Assembly: GCF_025460765.1 (NCBI RefSeq) | Contig: NZ_JAMWEG010000007.1 | Coordinates: 1 to 64,000 of the forward strand | Origin: Micromonospora sp. MA102 | GTDB taxonomy: Bacteria; Actinomycetota; Actinomycetes; Mycobacteriales; Micromonosporaceae | DNA: 64,000 bases | Reading direction: 5' to 3' | Shown: positions 21,121-29,414 of the stretch, piece after piece | Layout: the number at the start of each line of letters is the position of its first letter | How positions within the stretch are numbered: position 1 is the stretch's first letter | The notes under the pieces: generated by a model | The model's database searches: none | Seen by the model: only the letters and a program-made list of their open reading frames with translations | Told to the model about the DNA's origin: nothing | Translations under genes and position numbers: made by a program

Positions 21121-22123
21121 GCCCCGGCGGCGCGCCACCGGCACGGTCACCGCACCGGTGGCCCGGCGGGTGCTCGTGGACGAGGAGTTCGTGCTGCTCG
21201 TCGAGGCCGCCGTGCCCGACCTCGACCTGGCCGGCTGGCTCGCCGGCCGCCGCGACGAACTGCTGGCCGACCTGGACCGCCACGGCGCGGTGTTCTTCCG
21301 CGGCTTCGAGGTGCGCACCCCCGACGACTTCAGCCTGGCCGCCCGGGCGGTCAGCCCGGACCTGCTCGGCTACCTGGAGCGGGCCGCACCCCGGCACGAG
21401 GTCGCCGACCGGGTGTTCACCTCCACCGAGTTCAACGCCGAGCAGTGGATCCCGCTGCACCACGAGATGTCGTACTCGCACAACTGGCCGACGCACCTCT
21501 ACTTCTGGTGCGCGCAGCCGGCCACCGGCAGCGGCGGGGCCACCCCGCTGGCCAGCGAGCGGGTCATCACGCCGCTGATCCCGGCCGACGTGCGGAAGCG
21601 GTTCCTCCGCGCCGGTGTCAGCTACGTGCGCAACTACGGCCCGCACCTGGACCTGCCCTGGCAGGAGGCGTTCCAGACCAGCGACCGGGCGGAGGTGGAG
21701 GCGTACTGCGCCGCCTCGGCGACCGAGTTCACCTGGCTGGGCGGGGACGGGCTGCGGACCCGCGCCCGCCGGCAGGCGGTGGCCACGCACCCGCGGACCG
21801 GGGAGACGGTCTGGTTCAACCACGCCCACCTGTTCCACGTCTCCAACATGCCGGCCGAGGTGTCCGGCGCGCTGCTGCGCGAGTACGGCCCGGACGGGCT
21901 GCCGCGCAACGCCTACTACGGCGACGGTGAGCCGATCCCCGACGAGGTGGTCACCGGCATCCGCGAGCTGTACCGGCAGCACGCCGTCTCCGTGCCCTGG
22001 CAGCGCGGCGACGTGCTGGTGGTGGACAACTTCCTGGCCACCCACGGCCGGGAACCCTTCAGCGGCGACCGGCAGATCCTGGTCGCCATGTCCGACCTCT
22101 ACGTGAACCGGAGTGTGGTGTGA
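21047..22123 (+). CDS. SyrP-like Fe(II)/2-oxoglutarate oxygenase 2
   Basis: About 358 residues, a clear paralogue of the preceding oxygenase throughout its length. Metal ligands are H138-H-E140 (LHHEMSY) and H333 (THGREPF). The GTG start overlaps the previous stop. The first ~28 codons (starting MSARSEPGLRAP) do not resemble the paralogue and look like a repeat-derived extension; the homologous part begins near VARRVLVDEEF. Its product probably modifies a carrier-bound amino acid, either a second residue or a second position of the same one. It overlaps the NRPS3 GTG by four bases, so the two are probably translationally coupled. Confidence 0.85.
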   Translation: MSARSEPGLRAPQSRTKDGAASGPAPRRRATGTVTAPVARRVLVDEEFVLLVEAAVPDLDLAGWLAGRRDELLADLDRHGAVFFRGFEVRTPDDFSLAARAVSPDLLGYLERAAPRHEVADRVFTSTEFNAEQWIPLHHEMSYSHNWPTHLYFWCAQPATGSGGATPLASERVITPLIPADVRKRFLRAGVSYVRNYGPHLDLPWQEAFQTSDRAEVEAYCAASATEFTWLGGDGLRTRARRQAVATHPRTGETVWFNHAHLFHVSNMPAEVSGALLREYGPDGLPRNAYYGDGEPIPDEVVTGIRELYRQHAVSVPWQRGDVLVVDNFLATHGREPFSGDRQILVAMSDLYVNRSVV

Positions 22124-25100
22124 ACGGATACCGTCTGTCGCCGATGCAGCGCCTGGCCTGGGCCGGCAAGCAGGACCTGGTCCGGGCGCGGGTCGGGCTC
22201 GACCGGCCGCTGGACCGGGCCCGGTTGCAGGCCGCCGTCGACACGGTGGTGGCCCGGCACGAGGCGCTGCGGCTCGCGCTGGTGCACCACCCCGGGTTGC
22301 GGGTGCCGCTGCAGGACGTGGACGACGCCCGCACCGTGACGGTCGGGGCGCAGGGCGACCTGTCGGTCGCGCTGACCGACGACGCGCTGGAGGTGGCCGC
22401 CACCCCGCTGATCGCCGATCCGGCCAGCCTGCGGCTGCTCCTCGCCGACCTGGCCAGGGCGTACGCCGGCGAGGCGCGGCCGGAGGAACCGGAGGCGTTG
22501 CAGTTCCTCGACGTGGCCGAGTGGCAACTGGAGGAGCGGGAGCAGGCCCCGGCCGCCGAGCCGGCCGCACCGGCGGCGCGGCTGGTCACCCCGCACGGCG
22601 ACGACCCGAGCGCGGTCGTCACCGCCACGGTGCCCGCCGCCGCGCTGGCCGACGCCGCGCGGGACGCGGGCGTCGGGCCCGGCACCGTGCTGCTGGCCGC
22701 CTGGGCCGTCGCCGTGTCCCGCCGGGCCGAGGCGCCGGACGGCGCCGACGAGGCGGACCTGGTGCTGGCCCGGTGGAGCGACGGCCGGCAGGCCGACGGC
22801 ACCGCCGGGGTGGTGGGTCCGCTGGGGGGTTACGGGCCGCTCCGGCTGCCCCTGCCGCTACCGGCCTCCGCCGCCGACCTGCTGACGCTGGTCGGCGCCG
22901 CCGAGGCCACCGCCGACGAGACGTTCCACCTGGTCGATCCGGTGGACGAGCAGTCCGGTGCGGTCGCCGGCTTCGCGCTGCGCCCGGCCGTGGACCCGTC
23001 CACGGTGGCCGGTCTCGGCGGGACCACGGTGACGGTCGTCGACCCGGCGCCGGCCACCGGCCCGCAGCTCACCGCGCTGACCGACGGCGACCTCGTCACC
23101 CTGCGGGTGGTCGGCGGGCAGTGGCTGCTCGACGCGCTGCTGGCGGTCCTGCGCACCCTGCCCGCCGCGCTCGCCGGGGACGCGCCGCTGTCCCTGTTCG
23201 GCGACGCGGAGGCCGGCTGGCTGGCCGACGCTGCCGGGACCGCGTCCGGGGCGACCGGCCGTACCCTCGTGGAACTGCTGGACGCGGGCCTGGCCGGGAT
23301 GGCCGGGGACGCCCCGGCGCTGGTCGCCGCCGACGGCGCGTACACCGCCGGTGAGCTGCGCGACCGGGCCGCCCGGGTGGCCGGCGCCCTCGCGGCGCGC
23401 GGTCTGGCCGGCGCACCGGTCGGGGTGCTGGCCGCCCGCTCCCGGGACACCGTGGTGGCCTTCCTCGGCGTGCTGCGGGCCGGGGCGGTGTTCGTGCCGC
23501 TGGACCCGGACGCCCCGCCGGCGCGCCTCGCCGCCCAGCTCCGGGCGGTCGGCGCGGAGGTCGTGGTCGGCGCCGGCGGCCCGGGGACCGTGAGCGTCGC
23601 GGACCTGGTCGCGGCCGGCGGCCCGCCGCCCGCCGCGGCGCCGGTCCCGGCCGACCCGGCGTACGTGATCTTCACGTCCGGCTCCACGGGAACGCCCCGC
23701 CCGGTGCGGGTGTCGCACGGCGCCGCGGCGCACCTCGCCGGCGCGCTGGAACAGACGGTGTACGCGGGCAGCAGCCCCGGCCTGCGGGTGGCCGTGAACG
23801 CCCCGCTCACCTTCGACGCCTCGGTCAAGCAGCTCGTGCAGCTCGGCCACGGGCGCGGCCTCTACCTGGTGCCCGAGGAGGTCCGCCGGGACGGTGCTGC
23901 GCTGGCCGCCGCACTGGCCGACCAGCACGTCGACGTGCTCGACCTGACCCCCGCCCAGCTGCGCATCCTGCTCGCCGGCGCCGGCGACACCCCGCTGCCC
24001 GGCCTGCTGCTGCTCGGCGGCGAGGCGGTCCCGCCGGACCTGTGGGAGACGGTGGCGGCGCTGCCCGGCGTCCGCGCGGTCAACCTGTACGGCCCGACCG
24101 AGTGCACGGTGGACACCAGCGTCGCGGAGATCCGCGCCGGGGACGCCCCGAGCATCGGCCGGCCGCTGCCCGGCGTCGCGGTCTGGGTGCTGGACGAGCG
24201 GCTGCGGCCGGTGCCGCCGGGCGTGGCCGGGGAGCTCTGCGTCAGCGGCCCGCAGCTCGCCGACGGGTACCTCGGCGATCCGGAGACCACGGCCCGGCGG
24301 TTCGTGGAGGTGGCCCTGCCGTCCGGGCGCACCGCGCGGGTGTACCGGACCGGCGACCGGGTCCGCTTCGACGCCGACCGGCGGCTGCGCTACCTGGGCC
24401 GCCTGGACGACCAGGTGAAGATCCACGGGTTCCGGGTGGAGCCGGGCGAGGTGGCGGCCGTCCTGCGCGGGCACCCCGAGGTCGCCGACGCCGCCGTGGT
24501 GGCCCGCGACGACGACGGGTACGGCGACCGCCTCGTCGCCTATGTCCGGCCCGGCACCGGCCCGGCCCCGACCGTGGACGTCGACCGGATCGCCGGGGTC
24601 AACCCGCACGAGACCCGCTACCTGTACGACGAGATCTTCGTCCAGCAGGTCTACCTGCGCGACGGCATCGTGCTGCGGCCCGGAGCGATTGTGCTCGACG
24701 TGGGCGCGAACATCGGCATGTTCTCGCTGTTCGTCCACACCGTCTGTCCGGACGCGACGATCCACGCGTTCGAGCCGGTGCCGTCGGTGGTCGACGTGCT
24801 GCGGCGCAACGTCGCCGAGTTCGGGGTGCCGGCCACGGTGCACGGGTTCGGGCTGTCCCAGGCGGCCGGGGAGGTCTCCTTCACCTACTACCCGGGCTAC
24901 TCGATGATGTCCGGCCACGCCGCCTACGCCGACCCGGACGCCGAGGTGGCGGTGATCAAGCGGTACCTGACCAACGAGCGGGACGCGGGCGCGGGCGAGC
25001 GGGACGTCCTGCTCGGCCGGGTCGACGAGCTGCTCGCCGAGCGCTTCGCCGGCCGGCGGCTCACCGTGCCGGTCCGGCCGCTCTCGGCCGTCCTGGACGA

Positions 25101-27405
25101 ACTCGCCCCGGAGCGGATCGACCTGCTGAAGATCGACGTGCAGCGGGCCGAGGCGGACGTGCTGGCCGGCATCGAGGACCGGCACTGGCCGCTGATCGCA
25201 CAGGTCGCCATGGAGGTGCACGACGCTCCCGGCACCGACACCGGTGGCCGGCTGGCCGAGCTGGTCGCGATCTTCGAGGCGCGCGGCTTCACCGTGGTCA
25301 CCCGGCAGGACGACCTGCTGGCCGGCACCGACCGGCACACCCTGCACGCGGTGCGCCCCGAGTACGCCGCCGACCCGCGCCCGGCCGTGGTCACGCCGGC
25401 CGCGCCGGCGGCCGGACCGCTGTCCGAGCGGCTGCCCGGCTGGCTGGCCGACCGGCTCCCCGCCCACCTGCTCCCGGCCGCCGTGGTGCTCCTCGACGAG
25501 CTGCCGCTGACCCGCAACGGCAAGCTCGACCGGGCGGCGTTGCCCGCGCCCCGCCTCGGCCGGCCCGGCGCCGGCGGGGGCGTCCCGCCCGCCAACCGGG
25601 CCGAGGAGATCCTGGTCGAGGCGTGGCGCGAGGTGCTCGGGGTGGCGGACTTCGGGGTGACCGACAGCTTCTTCGCCCTCGGCGGTGACTCGATCCGCAG
25701 CATCCAGATGCAGGTGGCGGCGCAGAAGCGCGGGCTGTCCTTCCAGCTCAACGACATCTTCACCCACCAGACGATCCGGGAGCTGGTCGCGCACGGGCAG
25801 CTCACCCTCGGCGGCGTCGAGACCGCGCCCGGCGGGGCGGAGACCGGGCGCTTCGCCCTGGTGGCCGCCGCCGACCGGGAGCGGCTGCCGGACGGGCTCG
25901 CGGACGCGTACCCGATGACCGCCCTCCAGCAGGGCATGGTCTACCACGGCGAGCTGACCGGCGACCCGGCCATGTACCACAACGTCACGGCGCACCGGGT
26001 CGCCGCGCCGCTGGACGCGGCGGCGCTGCGCCGCGCGCTGGCCGGGCTGGTGGCCGCCCACCCGGTGCTGCGGACCGGGTTCGCGCTGGGCGCGTACTCG
26101 GAGCCGTTGCAGCTCGTGCACGCGGACGTGCCGGTCGAGGTGCCGGTGACCGACCTGGCCGCCGCCGACCCGCAGGCCCGCCGGGAGCGGATCGACGACC
26201 TGATGGCCGAGGAGCGGGTACGCCCCTTCGACTGGGCCCGCCCACCGCTGCTGCGGCTGCACGCCGTGCGGGAGGACGCCGACGCGTTCACCCTGGTCGT
26301 CGCCGAGTACCACGGCATCCTCGACGGCTGGAGCCTGCACCGGTTCCTCACCGACCTGCTGGCCGCGTACGACGCCGAACGGGCCGGCCGGGCGCGCCCG
26401 GCCGACCCCGGCCTGCCGTTCCGGGAGTACGTGGCGGCCGAGCGGCGCGCCCTGGCCGACCCGGTCACCCGCCGGTTCTGGCTGGACGGCGCCGGCGCGG
26501 CGCGGCCGCTGCTGCTCGGCGGGGCGCAGCCCCGGACCACCACCACCCAGCGGGTGCCGCTGAGGGCGGGCAGCACCGAGGTCGTCGCCGAGGCGGCCCG
26601 GGCCGCCGGGGTGCCGGTCAAGTCCTGGCTGCTCGCCGCTCACCTGCGACTGATCGGCGAGCTGGCCGGCCGGGACGACGTGGTCAGCGGCCTGGTGGTC
26701 GGTGGCCGGCCGGAGGGCGAGGGCAGCGACGCCACCCTCGGGCTGTTCCTCAACACCCTGCCGGTGAGCGTGACGCTGGGCACCCGGTCGCCGGCCGAAC
26801 TGGCCGCCGAGGTGTGGCGCGCCGAGCGGGAGCTGATGGGGTACCACCGCTTCCCGCTGGCCGAGATCGTCCGCGCCGGCGGGGGCGGCCCCCGCTTCGA
26901 CCACTTCTTCAACTGGACCCACTTCCCGCCCGGTCCGGCCGGCGGCGGGAGCCGCGTCGTGGACAGCCGGGGCATCACCGTCGACGTGGCGTTCAGCCTC
27001 GCCGTCGACGCCGAACTGGACGCCGGGACCCGCCGACTGGCCCTCACCGTCCAGTACGACCACCGGCACGTGCCCGCGGAGCGGGTGGACGCGCTCGCCG
27101 ACGGCTTCCGCCGGCTGCTCGCCGCCGACCCGGCCGCGCCGCTGCCGCCCGTCGCCGCCGCCGGGCCGGCGGCCGGCGACGGGCGCGGCGAGTGGGCCGC
27201 CCGGGTGGCGGGGGCCTGGCAGGAGGTGCTCGGGACCGCGCCGCGCGACCCGGCCACGGACTTCCTGGCCGCCGGTGGGGACTCGCTGCGCGCCCTGCGG
27301 CTGGTCACCGTGCTGCGGCAGCGCCACGGCAGCGACCTCACGCTGCCCGAGTTCACGGCGCTCGGCAGCTACGGCGCGCTGGTGGACCGGGTGGCGCGCT
27401 CGTGA
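22120..27405 (+). CDS. NRPS3: C(degenerate)-A(FkbM-MT)-T-C-T synthetase
   Basis: About 1761 residues. The GTG start overlaps the previous stop and has GGAG just upstream. Residues 1-~385 align with a condensation domain (RLSPMQRLAW, a LQFLDVAEWQ segment), but the HHxxxDG position reads PLIADPAS, so both His are gone. The A domain (~390-1150) has FTSGSTGTPRP and the code DAKDLGLVDK, close to glutamate codes. Between its A8 and A10 motifs sits an FkbM-type methyltransferase (~822-1087; LDVGANIGMFS, HAFEPVP, LLKIDVQRAE). Next come T1 (Ser1191), a C domain with YHGILDGWS (His1398, catalytic residue retained) and a terminal T2 (Ser1722) that has no A domain of its own. The stop overlaps the PLP-enzyme GTG. 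Confidence 0.92.
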   Translation: MNGYRLSPMQRLAWAGKQDLVRARVGLDRPLDRARLQAAVDTVVARHEALRLALVHHPGLRVPLQDVDDARTVTVGAQGDLSVALTDDALEVAATPLIADPASLRLLLADLARAYAGEARPEEPEALQFLDVAEWQLEEREQAPAAEPAAPAARLVTPHGDDPSAVVTATVPAAALADAARDAGVGPGTVLLAAWAVAVSRRAEAPDGADEADLVLARWSDGRQADGTAGVVGPLGGYGPLRLPLPLPASAADLLTLVGAAEATADETFHLVDPVDEQSGAVAGFALRPAVDPSTVAGLGGTTVTVVDPAPATGPQLTALTDGDLVTLRVVGGQWLLDALLAVLRTLPAALAGDAPLSLFGDAEAGWLADAAGTASGATGRTLVELLDAGLAGMAGDAPALVAADGAYTAGELRDRAARVAGALAARGLAGAPVGVLAARSRDTVVAFLGVLRAGAVFVPLDPDAPPARLAAQLRAVGAEVVVGAGGPGTVSVADLVAAGGPPPAAAPVPADPAYVIFTSGSTGTPRPVRVSHGAAAHLAGALEQTVYAGSSPGLRVAVNAPLTFDASVKQLVQLGHGRGLYLVPEEVRRDGAALAAALADQHVDVLDLTPAQLRILLAGAGDTPLPGLLLLGGEAVPPDLWETVAALPGVRAVNLYGPTECTVDTSVAEIRAGDAPSIGRPLPGVAVWVLDERLRPVPPGVAGELCVSGPQLADGYLGDPETTARRFVEVALPSGRTARVYRTGDRVRFDADRRLRYLGRLDDQVKIHGFRVEPGEVAAVLRGHPEVADAAVVARDDDGYGDRLVAYVRPGTGPAPTVDVDRIAGVNPHETRYLYDEIFVQQVYLRDGIVLRPGAIVLDVGANIGMFSLFVHTVCPDATIHAFEPVPSVVDVLRRNVAEFGVPATVHGFGLSQAAGEVSFTYYPGYSMMSGHAAYADPDAEVAVIKRYLTNERDAGAGERDVLLGRVDELLAERFAGRRLTVPVRPLSAVLDELAPERIDLLKIDVQRAEADVLAGIEDRHWPLIAQVAMEVHDAPGTDTGGRLAELVAIFEARGFTVVTRQDDLLAGTDRHTLHAVRPEYAADPRPAVVTPAAPAAGPLSERLPGWLADRLPAHLLPAAVVLLDELPLTRNGKLDRAALPAPRLGRPGAGGGVPPANRAEEILVEAWREVLGVADFGVTDSFFALGGDSIRSIQMQVAAQKRGLSFQLNDIFTHQTIRELVAHGQLTLGGVETAPGGAETGRFALVAAADRERLPDGLADAYPMTALQQGMVYHGELTGDPAMYHNVTAHRVAAPLDAAALRRALAGLVAAHPVLRTGFALGAYSEPLQLVHADVPVEVPVTDLAAADPQARRERIDDLMAEERVRPFDWARPPLLRLHAVREDADAFTLVVAEYHGILDGWSLHRFLTDLLAAYDAERAGRARPADPGLPFREYVAAERRALADPVTRRFWLDGAGAARPLLLGGAQPRTTTTQRVPLRAGSTEVVAEAARAAGVPVKSWLLAAHLRLIGELAGRDDVVSGLVVGGRPEGEGSDATLGLFLNTLPVSVTLGTRSPAELAAEVWRAERELMGYHRFPLAEIVRAGGGGPRFDHFFNWTHFPPGPAGGGSRVVDSRGITVDVAFSLAVDAELDAGTRRLALTVQYDHRHVPAERVDALADGFRRLLAADPAAPLPPVAAAGPAAGDGRGEWAARVAGAWQEVLGTAPRDPATDFLAAGGDSLRALRLVTVLRQRHGSDLTLPEFTALGSYGALVDRVARS

Positions 27406-28574
27406 CCGGTTTCAGCACGGCCGCCGTGCACGGCGACGACGGTCTGGTCCCCGGTGGGGCGGTGGCGCCGCCGATCGTGCAGAGCGCGACGTTCAGCGCC
27501 GAATCCGACGAGCGGTTCACCGAGATCGCCACCGAGGCCCGGGGCAGCGCCTTCTACACCCGCTACGGCAACCCCAACCACGCGCAGGTGGCCGCCGTGG
27601 TGGCCGAGCTGGAGGGGGCGGAGACGGGGCTGGTCACCGCCTCCGGCATGGGCGCGATCAGCACGGTCGCCCTGGCCCTGCTCTCGGCCGGCGACCACGT
27701 GGTGGTGCAGCGCAGCGCGTACGGGGGCACCACCTCGCTCGCCACCGGCCTGCTGGCGCGCTTCGGCGTGTCCTGCACCCAGGTCGACCAGACCGACAGC
27801 GGGGCCTTCGACCGGGCGCTGCGCCCGGAAACCCGCCTGGTGCTCGTCGAGACGCCGAGCAATCCGCTGCTGGAGCTGACCGACCTGGCGGCCGTGGTCG
27901 CCTCGGCCCACGCCGCCGGCGCGCTGGTGGTGGTCGACAACACCTTCGCCACGCCGGTCAACCAGCGCCCGCTGGGCGCCGGGGCGGACCTGGTCTGGCA
28001 CAGCGGCACCAAGTTCCTCGGCGGTCACTCGGACGTGTCCGCCGGGGTGGTCGTCGGCCCGGCCGGGCTGGTCGAGCGGGTGTGGCGGACGGCGATCGTC
28101 ACGGGCAGCACGCTCGGCCCGGTGGACGCCTGGCTGCTGCTGCGCGGCATCCGTACGCTGCCGCTGCGGGTGCAGCGGCACAACGACAACGCCCTCGCCC
28201 TGGCCCGGGCCCTGGAGGGGCATCCGGCGGTCGCCCGGGTCCGCTATCCGGGGCTGCCGTCGCACCCCCAGCACGATCTCGCGCGCCGGCAGATGACCGG
28301 CTTCGGCGGGGTGCTCGGCGTCGACCTGGCGGCGGGCCGGGCGGGGGCGGCCGCCCTGCTGGGCGGGCTGGGGCTGGCGAAGCGCGCGGCCAGCCTGGGC
28401 AGCGTCAGCACGCTCGTGGTGCACCCCCGGTCGATGTGGGCGGGGATCGTGGACGCCGCACAGCTCGCGGCCACCGGCATCGGCGAGGGGCTGGTCCGCG
28501 TCTCCACCGGCATCGAGGACACGGCCGACGTCGTGGCCGACTTCCTGGCGGCGCTGGACGGGGTGCCGACCTGA
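27402..28574 (+). CDS. Cystathionine gamma-synthase/lyase-family PLP enzyme
   Basis: About 390 residues. The GTG start is in a GTGA overlap with NRPS3, so it belongs to the biosynthetic operon. Family landmarks are present: YTRYGNPN near the N-terminus, SGMGAIS and YGGT for phosphate binding, DNTFATP for the pyridine-N Asp, and SGTKFLGGHSD with Lys204 as the Schiff-base lysine. At the position where methionine gamma-lyase has its signature Cys this protein has Gly (YGGT), which argues for gamma-replacement or elimination of the cystathionine-synthase type. In a peptide pathway such enzymes can make vinylglycine-derived or C-C-coupled unusual amino acids. A housekeeping sulfur role is less likely given the coupling. 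Substrate unknown. Confidence 0.88.
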   Translation: MTGFSTAAVHGDDGLVPGGAVAPPIVQSATFSAESDERFTEIATEARGSAFYTRYGNPNHAQVAAVVAELEGAETGLVTASGMGAISTVALALLSAGDHVVVQRSAYGGTTSLATGLLARFGVSCTQVDQTDSGAFDRALRPETRLVLVETPSNPLLELTDLAAVVASAHAAGALVVVDNTFATPVNQRPLGAGADLVWHSGTKFLGGHSDVSAGVVVGPAGLVERVWRTAIVTGSTLGPVDAWLLLRGIRTLPLRVQRHNDNALALARALEGHPAVARVRYPGLPSHPQHDLARRQMTGFGGVLGVDLAAGRAGAAALLGGLGLAKRAASLGSVSTLVVHPRSMWAGIVDAAQLAATGIGEGLVRVSTGIEDTADVVADFLAALDGVPT

Positions 28575-28660
28575 CGCGGGGCGGACGTCGGCGCATGGTC
28601 CGGGCCGCAACGGGAATCGGAGTGCCGCCAGCAGCACCGACGGACGCCAGGAGCCACGCC

Positions 28661-29377
28661 ATGACGGACCTCTCGCCCACCGGGTCGCCGCCGCGGGCCG
28701 GCGACGGCGGCTTCGCCGTCGTGGAGATGTTCACCTCGCAGGGCTGCGAGAGCTGCCCACCCGCCGAGGAGGTGCTCACCGAGATCGAGCAGGACGCCCG
28801 CAAGCGGGGCGAGCCGGTCTTCGCCCTGGGATTCCACGTCGACTACTGGGACCATCTGGGCTGGCCGGACCCGTACGCCGCCGCGGCGTACACCGCCCGG
28901 CAGGAGGCGTACGCCCGGGCCTTCGGCACCGGACACCTCTACACCCCGCAGATGGTCGTCAACGGCACGGCCGAGTTCGTCGGCTCCGACCGGCGGCGGG
29001 CCGCCGAGGCCATCACGTCCGCGCTGTCGGCGGCGGCCATCACGCCGCTCGCCCTGTCGGTCGGGGACGCGGGCGGCGGGCACGTGGTGGTGGACTACCG
29101 GGCCGAGCGGCCGCCGGCGCGGGGCATGCTGCACGTGGCGGTCGTCGAGCGGGGCCTGGAGAACGACGTCCCCCGGGGCGAGAACGCCGGCCGCCGGCTG
29201 CGGCAGGACAACGTCGTACGGGCCTTCACCTCGGTCGGCCTCGGCGCCGAGGAGGGCCGGGTGGACCTGGCGGTGCCACCGGATCTCGACCCCGCGCAGG
29301 CGTCGGTGGTCGGTTACGTGCAGCAGGAGGGTGAGCGGGCCGTCGTCGGCGCCGCGGCCGTCGACGTGTCCACCTGA
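28661..29377 (+). CDS. DUF1223 thioredoxin-like protein
   Basis: About 238 residues. AGGAG lies 7 bases before the ATG. The N-terminal half has FTSQGCESCPP, a CxxC motif in the thioredoxin-like position typical of DUF1223, then FHVDYWDHLGW and TPQMVVNG, also family hallmarks. No signal peptide or membrane segment is evident, although many family members are exported. The reaction is unknown; a redox role is suggested by the CxxC. It follows the biosynthetic operon after an 86-base gap and is probably outside it. Confidence 0.8.
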   Translation: MTDLSPTGSPPRAGDGGFAVVEMFTSQGCESCPPAEEVLTEIEQDARKRGEPVFALGFHVDYWDHLGWPDPYAAAAYTARQEAYARAFGTGHLYTPQMVVNGTAEFVGSDRRRAAEAITSALSAAAITPLALSVGDAGGGHVVVDYRAERPPARGMLHVAVVERGLENDVPRGENAGRRLRQDNVVRAFTSVGLGAEEGRVDLAVPPDLDPAQASVVGYVQQEGERAVVGAAAVDVST

Positions 29378-29414
29378 GCCCGCCCGCGCGCCGCTCACCC
29401 GAGGAGCACGCCCG

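Noticed and set aside
22858..27327. A 1489-codon minus-strand frame opposite NRPS3
   Set aside because: Same shadow effect; no motif, and the plus strand encodes intact A, MT, T and C domains.
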